Source: Microstegium vimineum
Lineage: Eukaryota; Streptophyta; Magnoliopsida; Poales; Poaceae
Reading direction: 5' to 3'
Length of the DNA: 64,000 bases
Assembly: GCA_022036555.1 (NCBI GenBank)
Contig: CM039125.1
Location: 48,756,110 to 48,820,109, forward strand
The notes beneath the pieces were generated by a model. The model had not been told where the DNA came from. It did not search any database and saw only the letters and a list, made by a program, of their open reading frames with translations. Positions 45,996 through 56,800 of the stretch are shown here, piece after piece (position 1 is the stretch's first letter; every line of letters begins with the position of its first letter). Made by a program: the position numbers and the translations under genes.

Positions 45996-47379
45996 TAGCC
46001 TAGTAGCAATGTGGTGTTCCACGCGGCGCCAGCGCGAGCTGCTGCTTTGGCCGTTCTCTTCTTTGCCTGTAAAACTCGGATGCAATGCAAAGGTGCTGAG
46101 GGTGAGGTTAATTTGAGTGTTTGAGATGAGAGAGAGAGAGAGGTAGAGATTGTAGCCTGGACTTGTCATTGTATAATATAATATATAATATATACACACA
46201 CGCAATGTTGTTATAGTGGTAGAATAGAGAGATTGCATGCTGTCATGATGGATGGATACCACTACTAGTGCATTTTGCCGTTGTTTCACTTGTCAAGGTG
46301 TGTGCACGAATCAGGCAATTGTTCAATCCAATTCGGCAATTCTCTACGACTTCAAATTTGGAGCATGGTTTTTCTTTTTAGCTGGAATGCAGGTTTTCTT
46401 CATCTGTTTTCTCTATAACTTCTATACGATTCCTTGCGTTCCAAAAATGTAAAACCTGCTGGGTCATTGGTGAAGGCCGCAGAGCCTTTTTTTTTTCTCT
46501 CCTACTGATGAAGCTGAAGCCTGAAGGCATTGAGCTAGTCGTAGGAAAAAAGTGAATCAGCATTGAGGTAGGGCAGTGCAAAAGTTCACAATGGCCATAA
46601 ATGGCTGGAAGTTGATATAAGAGGTGATGCGATTAGCTAGCCGTACACCGTGACAGAAGAAGCAAATAGCAGTTACTCTCTCCATACTCAAAACGTTTAG
46701 GACAAGATTTTAGTCAAACATATAGAGTACTCCGTATATTGTTGAAAAAGAAAGGCTTGCACTAATACAATACAACTAGAATGCACGCCTCTTATTGAAC
46801 GAAATACAACATTTTTTTTGTTTCCTCTTGATATTTTTGTTTCCTATGTATTTAAGGAGCTTGCTTTGAATCAAGGACACCTCTTGGGCATAAAACTTTT
46901 GGGCACGCAAGTCTAGAATCAACGTTTCAACGTTTAGAGTCCAAAAGACTGAAACCGATGGGAGAAGGCTCCTTAGACGGGCCAATTGAGCTGGCTTATC
47001 AGCCATGTTTCAAGTTTGGAATGGGCTTCACCAGATGAGATGAGGCTTCCCCCCCCCCCCCCCCCCCCCCCCCCCCTCTAAATATGGCAAATATGTGCTG
47101 GTGGGCTTTGTATTGTCTAGAGCCCATTTTTCTCTCTTATTTGCCACGCTGCTTGTTTGAGTCTGGTGCTATCAATTAGCTCCAATGGTCAGATATAAGA
47201 TTTACACACATCTGTCAGTGAACTTGCTCTCTCATTGTCAGATATAAGTTATCAACCATGTTATGATGTAATATTTTTATCCCATAATAAGACGACAACA
47301 ACAACAACTGACTCTGTTCGGCTGGTACCTAAGTTGGTTGATTCCGGCTCATCGAATAATGTTATGTGAAAAACTGCAA
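45996..47379. other. PEPKR2 3-prime region and intergenic DNA with a 28-base C run
   Basis: The first 200 bases are probable 3-prime UTR, with (GA)n near 46128-46141 and (TA)-rich DNA near 46172-46195. A short Stowaway-type end lies at 46675-46745 (ACTCTCTCCATACTCAAAACG). An uninterrupted run of 28 C occurs at 47049-47076. No gene is seen. Confidence 0.5.
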
Positions 47380-48100
47380 ACTGCTTTAGCTCTAAAGAAA
47401 AGGGATGGCAGGGCGTACTGTACTGCTGTCTGTGTAATAGAGTGGAAATTGTGAATCATATTTTTTTTTAATGTGTTTTTTCCTAGTACATTTGGTGTTG
47501 CATAAGAGATGCATTTGGTTTGAATGGTTTTCCGGTGTCGATTCATGATCTTTCTATGGGATGAATGTTAAAGAAACTGGGATACTAAAAAAAAGTTTGT
47601 TTTACTTTATTTGCGGGGATAACATGGAGTATTTGGAATTGCAGAAACAAAATGGCCATTGAAAGGATTTTTCCAACAAATTAATTCGATCTGATGTTGT
47701 GATCCACATGATCATTAATTTTATGCAGCTAATCATCTATGGGCAAATTTGAACAAGGAGGAGGACGGAACCAAGATGAAGGAGATGGCTCAATCTTTGT
47801 CTAACTAGATGCAGAAGAAGGCGGTCTACAATGGTCCTTGGTCGGCCTGATGTTGGATCATTTAGCAAGAGTTCAGCTTTGGCGTTCCTTTTTTGAAGTA
47901 GCCGTCTGATCTCTTTAGTCTTCCTGTTTTTGGAGTTGAACGTTAGTTGTCTCTGTTCTCTACCTTCTGCGTAGGCGAGATGTGCTCAGCGGTTGTTGCT
48001 TTCTGCGTGCTTCTAGGTTCAAACTGGTTTCCACAGTCTGTAAGAATCTGTTATTGGCTTTCTTAAAAGCCGAGTAAATCTTCTATTCAAAAAAAATATG
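47380..48100 (+). mobile_element. LINE 3-prime fragment
   Basis: The frame around 47612-47665 reads ITWSIWNCRNKMAIE, like the WxIWxxRN zinc-binding-like C-terminal region of plant L1-type reverse transcriptases. A long non-coding tail follows and ends in AAAAGCCGAGTAAATCTTCTATTC plus a short A run near 48090. 5-prime truncated; no RT core remains. Confidence 0.6.
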
Positions 48101-48273
48101 TTCTGAGAGAAAATAAGCTGACACAAGCTCAAACATTCTTATATATCATTCCAAACTTAATTAAACATCACAATGCATTTCTTTATTACATTATCTATCA
48201 TGACAATGCGTGACGTACACAACACATACAACGGCCGCCCGTGATCAGCATCAGCTAGTAGCTAGGAAGCTAA

Positions 48274-48549
48274 TTAAGCGGTCGTGCACGCGTAGGCAAC
48301 ACAAAGATAGTCAGTAATGCAACAGTCGTCATTAATGGTGCAAAAACGCCCTGCGCATAAGTGGATCTGCTGGAGTAGCTTTCTTCCTGTTGCCCCCAGC
48401 ACCTCCAGCTCCAGCTGGTGGTGGTTGTTGGGGTTGGAGGCCGCCGTGGCTGCTGGTGCTGCCACCGACGACTCCACAGTTGCCATCAGCAGCAGCACGG
48501 CAGCCGCCATGAACACCATCACCACAGCCATCTTCTTACCGCTAGCCAT
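48274..48549 (-). CDS. small secreted cysteine-rich peptide (91 aa)
   Basis: The ATG at 48549 gives 91 residues; the longer frame to 48576 would need a TTG start. Residues about 8-30 form a strong hydrophobic signal peptide (VVMVFMAAAVLLLMATVESS). A low-complexity propeptide and GRKLLQQ phrase follow, then a six-cysteine C-terminus with C at 65, 70, 76, 77, 83 and 88 (C-x4-C-x5-CC-x5-C-x4-C). That spacing suits a cystine-knot-like fold, but I recognise no named family. The signal region closely resembles those of the genes at 51547 and 53420, both on the same strand. A secreted signalling or defence role is possible; nothing shows which. Confidence 0.65.
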   Translation of the reverse strand: MASGKKMAVVMVFMAAAVLLLMATVESSVAAPAATAASNPNNHHQLELEVLGATGRKLLQQIHLCAGRFCTINDDCCITDYLCVAYACTTA

Positions 48550-48576
48550 TCCGATCGAGAATCCGTGACCTTTCAA

Positions 48577-50373
48577 GCTAACACTACTACAGCTCTGGCA
48601 AAAGCTTCCAGTTTGTTCTACGGATAGCTGCTTACACGGAGGAGTACTTATACATAAGCGCGCGCGGCTGCATGCTTATATTAGTACTATAATCCATCGG
48701 AACAGACCGACAAGCAATAATCAACCTGCTGACGCCATTTATTTCAGCATATTGTGAGCAGAGCTGCATCAACTTGACCGCCTATATATTTTTATTTGTT
48801 TCTTGCATCAGCTTGTTTCCATCGTCTATATGAATCGGAGAGTAGGAGTATATTTCAGCAAATGAGATCATGCATGATGGATATCTTTTCATTTGGCTTT
48901 GGTGTGACCGTTAGTCTAGGATTATTAACTCTCTCCATGTCCAACAATGCATGCGACGGATACTTATGTGCAAGACTAAATCCGAACAACCAATATCCTA
49001 TCTCTTACAACTAAAAAGTACAAAACTAAGACTGTGCTATTCCTGTTCGCGACTGTGTAAATATCATAAACTTAATTTGTTTTTTAGATTTGTAATTTTA
49101 ATATATATATATATTTAATTTTATAATAATATTATATTATGGTGCGATATATGTGTTCTTAGTATAAAAGTTTTGTTATCATGTAGTAACGCACGTGCAC
49201 GATGCTAGTTAGAAAGAAAAAAAAAAGAATAGAAGTTCCAAAAACAAACGAGTGAAAAGGAACGGCCCATGAAGCCCACGTGCGGTGGTGCTGGTGCGCG
49301 CTCGCTCGTTCTCGGCGCCGCCGCGCCGACTGGGCTACCGCCGCTCTACGCGAGTTGCGTCTTCGTCGGTCCCTTCGCCGGCGGCGAGCACCCTCAAGGT
49401 ATTCCCTTCCCTTCCTGCTGTGCGAAACCGAGCACCCAAATCTGTCCTTTACTGGGTCCGCCCCTGCCCCTGACCGCAGGGGCTTCCAGCAGACACGTAG
49501 GCGAGATGCTTGTGAAAATTCCCGAGAGAAATATGCCTGCAGTTTTTACCGTGCTCCTTATATATTCCATTACATGCTTCTTTTTCCTTCCATGAATGAT
49601 ATCCGACCTGAATCGATCATTGAAGTAATGTGGCACTGTAGTGAGTCTCTCCCTGAATATATGGTGGTGATGGGTGGGGGGCGGCAGCCGTGATTTCTCA
49701 GGCCTATGGCAAGGACAGCACAATTCCCATTTGACGTGGGATACGTCGTTTGGTACGTTGATGATTTGTTTCACAAAAATATGTGTTGTGTTTATATAGG
49801 ATATAAGAGAACAAACGATTTTTGGAATGTCATATGTTTACAGGTTCATTTAGTTCTGACAGAGTTTCTCTGGGAGCTCATCACAAGTTCAATCTATCCA
49901 TGCCACAGTAGGTGTTGTAGCAAAATGCTTACCAAAAGTTGAGCGCTAACATGTAGTAAATAGGAATATGGAACTCTGTAATGTCGTTGCCACTTGTGCA
50001 CCCTGTAAGTGTCCAGTCTATGTACAGAAAAATAATTACGAACATTCTCTTGGTTTAGTGATCCTCTGTTTTTTGTTGCATGCGTGTCCATTGAGTACTA
50101 TCATGTGACCTTCACAAGAAACTATGCTCAAATTGTTGCTTTACTTGATACATTTGGAGATGCAAATGTTTTGTGTTTTCTAATTTGATTGCATGTTATT
50201 GGGATTCAGTACAAGTAGTCTAAGATATTGAATCTACTGCTGATTGCTTGGAATGTATGTCTAGAAATATTATACTACACGCAGTTTCTTGCCACCTGGC
50301 TATTCTGTGGAGCTAAGTTTGTGTGTTTAACTGATGTTCCTTCAATTCTTTTTCCTCAAAAACCAGTATTCAG
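48577..50373. other. intergenic, then leader exon and intron of the next gene
   Basis: 48577-49250 is AT-rich and probably contains the peptide promoter. A GC-rich block at about 49260-49398 ends at a good donor (CTCAAG/GTATTC, GT at 399-400 of 49 kb) and looks like the leader exon of the gene starting at 50384. Joined to the acceptor CAG at 50371-50373 it is not in frame with that ATG, so it is best read as untranslated. The rest is its long first intron. Confidence 0.5.
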
Positions 50374-50383
50374 CTGTACTGGG

Positions 50384-51188
50384 ATGGCTATCCTTTATCA
50401 ATGTAAGGAGGTCTTAAAGATCCAGAAGTTTCGGCGTATGGTGTCCTATGGTGGATTCTACTGCTTCAGCACCCTTGTTACCTATGCTTACACAAGCAAT
50501 ACGTATGTTGCTGCTTTTCCCCTCCCTTACAATTCCATAACCTCATTACTTGTTCAGTTATTCTCACTCGCCTGTGCTCTTTGCTTGAGCTTTTCCGTAG
50601 GACAAGAGCTGGGATCTCCAGGGCCGACCAGTATTATGCCTCCTACCCTGCTGGTACTGAGCTATTGACTGACACTGCAAAGGTGTGGAAATTGAATATA
50701 CGTCTTGTTACCAATACATGCTATATATGCAGATGTTAAATGTGCTATTTTGTTGGTTTCCTGCGCCAACCTGCATAAGCCATAAGGAGATATTCTCACT
50801 TCATTTGTTGGTTTGGTTTGCAGCTTTACAAGGCTGCATTAGGCAATTGTTTCGAAATAGACGAGTGGGGGCCAATAGAGTTCTCCATCATGGCGAAGCA
50901 TTTTGACCGGCAAGGGAAACCACCGTATGCTTACCATGCTGTAAGGACATCCACACTTACCCTACTGTATATAGCATTCACTGATTCCTCTCGATCGGAC
51001 CCATGCTTACTGCCCATCAATTCAGACTTTGTCAGAAGAAAACACCCGATTCCGTACGTTTGTTTTGGATATGTCCTTGCTGCCCAGCCGATGTGCAAGT
51101 CTGATGTATACTTTACTTTCTCTGTACTGTTTTCCAGGAATATCTGGCACACCTCCTCTCCCATGGGCAGCTCGACGGAAGCGGGTAG
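50384..51188 (+). CDS. conserved plant small membrane-anchored protein of unknown function (122 aa), four coding exons
   Basis: Coding exons 50384-50502, 50601-50682, 50824-50940 and 51138-51188 join in frame with GT-AG borders into 122 residues. The N-terminus has one hydrophobic segment (about residues 20-40, MVSYGGFYCFSTLVTYAYTS). The remainder is soluble, including SRADQYYASYPAGTELLTD, FEIDEWGPIEFSIMAKHF and LLSHGQLDGSG. I recognise it as a type of short, highly conserved plant protein but cannot attach a function. The strict exon phasing and lack of stops argue for a live gene. The leader exon probably lies at about 49260-49398. Confidence 0.8.
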
Positions 51189-51299
51189 ATCCTGTACAAA
51201 AATGTTGTCTTTTTTTTTTTGAGGGATACAAAAATGTTGTCTTGCTAGAACACTGCAGATTGCGTGTGCCAAGAAATTGCGGAGCTGAAATAAAAAACA

Positions 51300-51395
51300 T
51301 ATAGGTCGCTGGGGATCGAACCCGGGTTGGCCAGGCAGGGCCTTTGGCTCCTTGCGCTAGCCACCAGCAGCTGCCGCTTGCTGCTTAGGTACCGG
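51300..51395 (-). mobile_element. tRNA-derived SINE fragment
   Basis: On the minus strand, GGCTAGCGCAAGGAGCC resembles an A-box region and CCCGGGTTCGATCCCCAGCG is a good B-box and T-arm. The cloverleaf and anticodon arm are not intact and the body is short, so this is a SINE head rather than a tRNA gene. Confidence 0.45.
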
Positions 51396-51546
51396 CCGTT
51401 TAGAAGCTGATGATGATAAATCAGGAGAGGAGAAACTCTGAAAACTCTAATTAATACAGACGAGCTGTACGTTCTTATTTTTTTTTGCTGGTTTTCATCA
51501 ATTCCTTTTTGGCAAAGTACGTTGGATTTCCCTATTGGATTTGAAA

Positions 51547-51924
51547 TTAAACGAACATAAAAGCAAACACTGCATCCACTGCCTTAATCGATTTATTCAT
51601 CGAACCATATAAAAAAGAACACAACGCGTACAATACCATCATTGGCACGACCCGCCTGAACAACGGTTGGAGCAACACGTTGTAATAAAAGGAACACAAG
51701 GGTATCCACTTGGTACGCACCCCAGCAGCTTTCTGCTGCTGCTTGCCCCACCCCAGCAGGCTACTCATGGATGATCGCGAGGAGGAGCCCCCGTGGGTGC
51801 AGGAGCTAGATAGTACTCCTCCCATGGCCGATGCTGACTCCACGGTTGCCATCAGCGGCGGCAGCAGCAGCAGCACGGCGGCCATGACCACCACCCCCGT
51901 CTTCTTGCTGCTGGTCGCCGCCAT
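51547..51924 (-). CDS. small secreted peptide-like gene, second family member (125 aa), mature part not conserved
   Basis: The ATG at 51924 opens 125 residues: MAATSSKKTGVVVMAAVLLL, then PPLMATVESASA, a clear signal peptide sharing sequence with 48274-48549 and even more with 53420-53695. The mature part is serine-rich, then hydrophobic, and lacks the six-cysteine pattern, with only scattered cysteines. It lies in the first unit of a tandem duplication (about 51220-53020). It may be a decayed relative kept open by chance, or a diverged peptide. Expression data are needed to decide. Confidence 0.4.
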   Translation of the reverse strand: MAATSSKKTGVVVMAAVLLLLPPLMATVESASAMGGVLSSSCTHGGSSSRSSMSSLLGWGKQQQKAAGVRTKWIPLCSFYYNVLLQPLFRRVVPMMVLYALCSFLYGSMNKSIKAVDAVFAFMFV

Positions 51925-52109
51925 TCCGATGGATCCCAGAGGACGACCAGCGAGTACTTGCTTCTTTTATTTGCTTCGTTCTGCAGCTAGGCTTTCCACA
52001 GGTAGGAAGCCTCCACAATCCCCTCCTCCAATGCTTCTCTCTTAATATATATGCGCGGCGACAACAGAGCTTGCGTCGGTGCGTGGAGACACACCATCAA
52101 ATTAAATAA

Positions 52110-52240
52110 TGTGCGAATCTATCTATGACTATATCTATATCTATCTATCTATACTTTTTTAATCTATATCTATATCTATATCTTTTTAATCTATATCTAT
52201 ATCTATATCTATATCTATATCTATATCTGTATCTATAGAG
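52110..52240. repeat. (TATCTA)n microsatellite
   Basis: Interrupted TATCTA and TCTA units lie just upstream of the 51547-51924 peptide-like gene. A degenerate counterpart lies at 57360-57440 in the second duplication unit. Confidence 0.9.
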
Positions 52241-52249
52241 TTCTAGACT

Positions 52250-52960
52250 ATCAGAGCTCTTTTGGTTGGTCAGTCTATTTTTCTCTTCCATAGTTCTATA
52301 TTTTCTTTTTTTTAGATCAAAGGTTTAACCCAGTTATATTAGAAATATTAATGTTTGAACCTCCCATCCTAAATTGGGGTTACCCACGTATAAAATAAAC
52401 CCAATGCTAAAAAATAGCTACATATCTAACCTCAACAAGTCAAAATAAACATCGCCGCCCAATTCAGAAACTGAAACACCAATGCCCATCCATAACCAAA
52501 CAACCCCTAACCAAACATTACGCCTCAAGAAAACCTTAATTCACTTTATCAATGACCGTATTTGTCGGTGCCTTGGACTTTGGCTTAGTAGGGGACCTCC
52601 AGGTCATAAATCTCTAGTGGATTACCACCGATGGTGAAACCACGACCTTGTTGTTGAAAACTACATCATTCCTAGTCTTTCATAATGTCCATAGAGTACC
52701 TTTATCCTGGAGCATATCTTCTTTTCTCAGCATTTTGCCTTCTTCATCATGTGACCATGTCCTCACCCTCTCTAACTCTACTTGAGCTCTATAATTGTAG
52801 CCATAGGAGGACCCTTGTTGGCCCCAAACTTTGTCTCTTGGCCTCATTGAGCAGCTTCCTTGAAGGTGAGACTAACTCTCCTTGAGCCACCTCCCTGTGC
52901 CTCAACTAGCCCGACCCCCTCAGGTGAAAAATCTTTGAAGTCCGTATTCAAAACACTATA
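52250..52960 (-). mobile_element. LINE 3-prime fragment, copy 1
   Basis: On the minus strand, about 52600-52690 reads WTLWKTRNDVVFNNKVVVSP, the C-terminal region of plant L1-type reverse transcriptases. The rest, including ATTGGGGTTACCCACG and AAACCAAATAATCC-like tail phrases, is non-coding. Most of it recurs at 57440-57981 at roughly 80 per cent identity by eye. Confidence 0.6.
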
Positions 52961-53419
52961 ATCTCGAAATTTAAAATAGTGTACATTCAAATCAACTCAT
53001 CTTATTTTTCTGTGATCGTCATGAATTTGTTTTTGGCAATTCTACAATTAATTCATTGGGTAGGAAATTAAACGAACAAAGCAAACACTGCATGCATGCA
53101 TTGCTTCATTACATAAATGTTGTGTTGCGCTAGAACACTGAGGGATACAAAAATGTTGTGTTACGTTGCTAGAACACTGAGTTCAGATTGCGGGTGCCAA
53201 GAATTTGCAGACCTGAAATAAAAAATAGGCGCTGATTTTTTTATTTTTTTGCCATCAACCGGTATAAGTGCCTAATTTATACATGTTGCTCAACAATTTC
53301 TTGAAAAAATGCATTGTCCCGTTGGAGCATTTACGGCCGGTGTCATGGTAAAGTCCTTGAGATAGTGTGCATGTGACCATGAAATTTTATAGTGTGTCAT
53401 CGGCCAGAGTGCTAATTCA
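52961..53419. other. junction of the tandem duplication units
   Basis: 53030-53115 resembles 51510-51600 (GAAATTAAACGAACA, AAGCAAACACTGCAT). 53140-53240 resembles 51222-51310 (GGGATACAAAAATGTTGT, CTAGAACACTG, GGTGCCAAGAA). A short triplication of AAATGTTGTGTTG / CTAGAACACTGAG lies at 53116-53185. This marks where the second unit begins. No gene is seen. Confidence 0.6.
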
Positions 53420-53695
53420 TCAGTCGGGAGTCGGCAGGGAAGTCCGGCGGTTTATAAGCTGAGCTGCTGAGACGAGACCTCGCGGATTCCTGCCGCGTAC
53501 GTTTTCCCTGATATTCTGATGCACGCCAGTGTAGCTTTCTTGCACCCCGTGGGTAGTGCTGGAGCTGACGGACAATACTCCCGTGGCTGATGCCGACTCC
53601 TCGACGGTTGCCATCAGCGGCGGCGGCAGCACCAGCAGCAACACGGCGGCCACGGCCACCACCGCCATCTTCGTCTTACTGCTGGTCGCTGCCAT
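53420..53695 (-). CDS. small secreted peptide-like gene, third family member (91 aa), no cysteines
   Basis: The ATG at 53695 gives 91 residues: MAATSSKTKMAVVAVAAVLL, then LPPPLMATVEESASA, nearly the same signal peptide as 51547-51924. The mature part (about 55 residues) has no cysteine and no similarity to the first member beyond the signal region. Upstream DNA matches that of 51547-51924 (CTTCTCTCTTATATATGCATG, CACCATCAAATTAAA), so the promoter was duplicated too. Either a decaying paralogue or a peptide family with a fast-evolving mature part. Confidence 0.4.
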   Translation of the reverse strand: MAATSSKTKMAVVAVAAVLLLVLPPPLMATVEESASATGVLSVSSSTTHGVQESYTGVHQNIRENVRGRNPRGLVSAAQLINRRTSLPTPD

Positions 53696-53892
53696 TCCTA
53701 TCCGATCGAGAGGACGACCAGCGAGTACTTGCTTCTTTTGCTTCCTTCTAGAGGCTTCCACAGCTAGGAATAGTTTCCAGAACCCTCCGATGCTTCTCTC
53801 TTATATATGCATGTGCGGCGGCAACAGAGCCAATCCACCTTTGCTCGCTCGGTCCGTTGGTGCGTGTAGTCACCATCAAATTAAAGTATCTA

Positions 53893-56800
53893 GGGGGGTG
53901 TTTGGTTACAACCCCTAAAGTTTAGTAGCTAAACTTAGGTGATTTTATGCCCTAAACTACCAAACACCCCCCTAAAGTGTCCCCTAAACTTTAGTTGATG
54001 CACTAAACTTTAGGGGACATTGCATTGTGGGGGAAGGGATGGGCCTCGTGGCCCGTTAAGGTTCCCCTGGAGCCACCGCCGCCGCCGCCGCCGGCTGCCG
54101 CCCCGGCGCCGGCGGCCCCCTCCCCATCGACGCCCTCCCCCTCACACCCCATCCCTTCTTCCTCGCTCAACCTCATCGACCCGCGCGAGGCAGCCAGCCA
54201 TGGTGGGCTCGCCGCGCCCGCGCTGCTCGAGTGGACAACGACTATGGCGACAACCCCCTCCCCGACGCCGGCTCCCTCCACGCCGGCCATGGCGCCCCAC
54301 CCCTCCCCCTCCCCTCCCCATCCGCGAGAGGCAGCCAGCCATGGCGGGCTCGGCGCGCCTCCGCTGCTCGGGCGGGTGACGGCCACGGCGGCGGCCCCCT
54401 CCTTGATGCCGGCTTCCTCCACGCCAGCCGCGGCGTACCACCTCTCCCCCTCCCCTCCCCATCTGCGCGAGGTAGCCGGCCATGGCGGGCCAGACGCGGC
54501 CTCGAAGTTCGGGCGGACGCCGACCAAGGCTGCAGCTCCCTCACCGGCGCTGGCTCCCTCCGCATCGGCATTAGCACCGACGTCCCACCCCCCGCCACCG
54601 CTTGTCGACCACTTGCTGCTGCCAGAGGCTTCCACTGCAGGTTGCCCCGCCGGCGCCACCGGCCCTCCGTCGGCGTCAACTCAGGGAACGACAGGCGCCA
54701 CCTTTGAGGCCGCTGGCGGGGAGGAGCGGCTGGACGAGTGGCCGGCCGTCGTCGAGGATGCAAGCGATGGAGAGGATGTTGGCTCGTGGGACTCCACCCC
54801 TGTCCGCCCCTCGGCCCTCGTCCCGAGCCATTCGTACACCCTCTCTCCCCATGCCGCGCCTTTCCATCCCGAGAGTGGCTCTGTGGGGCGCTCGAAGCAA
54901 CGCCGATGGGCAGACGACGACGAGGATGTGTCTTGCGACAGGATGCCCTCTTCGTACGTGGAGGCAGCATGACGATCACCGAAGACTGCCTCTGTGCCTC
55001 CGGGGGCGCTGCCGCGCACCGGTTCAGCTGGGTCGTTCGGCCAGGGCAGGGCATCCGTCCGGCAGTGCGAGCCTCAGCGGCGGCGGCGGAGGTGCGGCTG
55101 ACCGCGTCCTCATCTGGTGAGCGGCATCCCTCTTCGACCAGTGGAAGTTCGGGTCCCTGCACGGCAACGTCTTGGACGTCGTGGGAGGGTGTCTGCCCCC
55201 AACGCCGATGGGTGGCGTGACGTCCTGCCTCGCCTGGAGCCACGTCCCGTGACGACCCCGGCTAGAGGCCGGGTAGAGTTGCGAGCACCTCCGCGAAAGA
55301 TTCCTTCCGAGCTTCAAGACAGATGTTTCAACTGCCTGTCGTACTCAAAACCGGGTGGCAACTTTTCGGCTACCTCGGCGATGTCTGCGCTGTCGCGGCC
55401 TCCACCACCTTGCCCGGGATTGCAGTATGCCCAGAGCTGCTTCCCTGTCGATGGTGAACGAGGCCGACCGACATGCTGGTCGAGGCTTCTTGCCAGTCTC
55501 CCAGCATGAACCCAGCGACAGTGTGATGGCGTGCACCGGCGGGCCTCGACGACAGCATTGGTAGCGTCGGGATGCTGATGCTGAGGTCGTCAGCTTGGGA
55601 GATGCGACGGGCTCAGGCGAGGCGGCTCCGAGCGCGGCGACGCACCACGACAAGGGGCGGCGACACCACCAACGACGGCGAAGGCGCCAGTGCCGGCGGA
55701 CCAAGGCCGATGCCTCTGTCGTCGCTAATGAAGGTTGGACTGAGCACGTTGAACCGGTTCGTGCGGTTGTCCTCGCTGAGCCTGTGTCGAGCACCTCCCC
55801 AGAGGCTGGCGATGGTGGTGCGGAGGGCTCAGGCGAAGCCGTGCTCGGGGCGGTGGGAAGTGGTGGTGACGGGCGGCGACTACGACGTCGACACCGCCAT
55901 CGTCGCCGTCTGTGACATCGGTCGTACCACGGTCGTCCAGCTGAGTCCACCCAGGCTGGGCGAGACGTCGCTCCTGCGGCCGCAGGCACCCGGGCTGGGC
56001 GCGAGGGTTCGACCATCGCGTTGATCCTCACCGACCTTGACCCGATGTTGCTGACCTTACGCACGGATGCTGCATTTGATCTCGACCCGTCGAACGATCC
56101 GATGCAGGTGAAGATCCTGGCTTCATTGCTCGGAAGCCAAGCTATCTCATGGCCCAAGCCGGCCACCGTGTCGATGGATGAGGCCCCGCCGGTGCACATC
56201 TGTGGTTGCGGGCACGCTCCGTCCCTGCAGGGCTCCATGTCCCAGTCACCACCCGCGCGCCCCGCTTCGCCTTCGGGGTCGCCTCTGTTGCCAAAACAGT
56301 TGGTGTTCCTTGACCCCGTTGGCATCGATGCAGATACGACGGGTGAGGCAGACTACTCGCCAGGCTTTGGCCCGGTGCTTCCGGACCCAGTTACGCTGTC
56401 GGCCCTGGGAGGTCAGCACGACGTCGTCGATGTTGCGGCCGTGGCGCAGACTCCCATCGTAGCCGCCCCCACGGTCAGCTGACTCCTTTACCGAGAAGTC
56501 AAAGCGGTTCACAGACAGGGTGCTGCGCAAGGTACCTTCGCCGTTGCTGCCCCAACCGCCTGTTGAGGTGACGCCTGTGAAGCCGATGATGCTGCTTCAT
56601 AGCAGGAGGATCGCCGCGCAGCTGCTCTCGCACATCCCCGTTTCAAAGCGGGGAGAGGTGCTGGTGATGCGGCGGATGGGGTTCATTGATGAGCAGTCGA
56701 TGCCCACCACGGCAGACAAAGGGGCATCCGATCGTGTCTTCTGCGAGAACCCCACCGCCTCACATCGGGAGGCAATGCAAGCGCTCTTCCCGGAGTTGCT

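Noticed and set aside
45462..46289. 275-codon minus-strand ORF over PEPKR2 exon 3
   Set aside because: It overlaps the conserved kinase tail in antisense and has no homology signal; treated as a shadow frame.
49280..49693. 137-codon plus-strand ORF
   Set aside because: It crosses the leader exon and intron of the small membrane protein gene. It is arginine-rich by GC composition, runs past a strong donor, and is out of frame with the downstream coding exons.
51300..51395. Possible tRNA gene on the minus strand
   Set aside because: The T-arm-like region is good but the anticodon arm and acceptor pairing cannot be formed; better explained as a SINE head.
54242..55243. 333-codon minus-strand ORF in the LINE
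   Set aside because: It is antisense to the ORF1-like region in GC-rich DNA, arginine/proline-rich by composition, and has no recognisable domain. The zinc knuckles and the A-tail fix the element on the plus strand.
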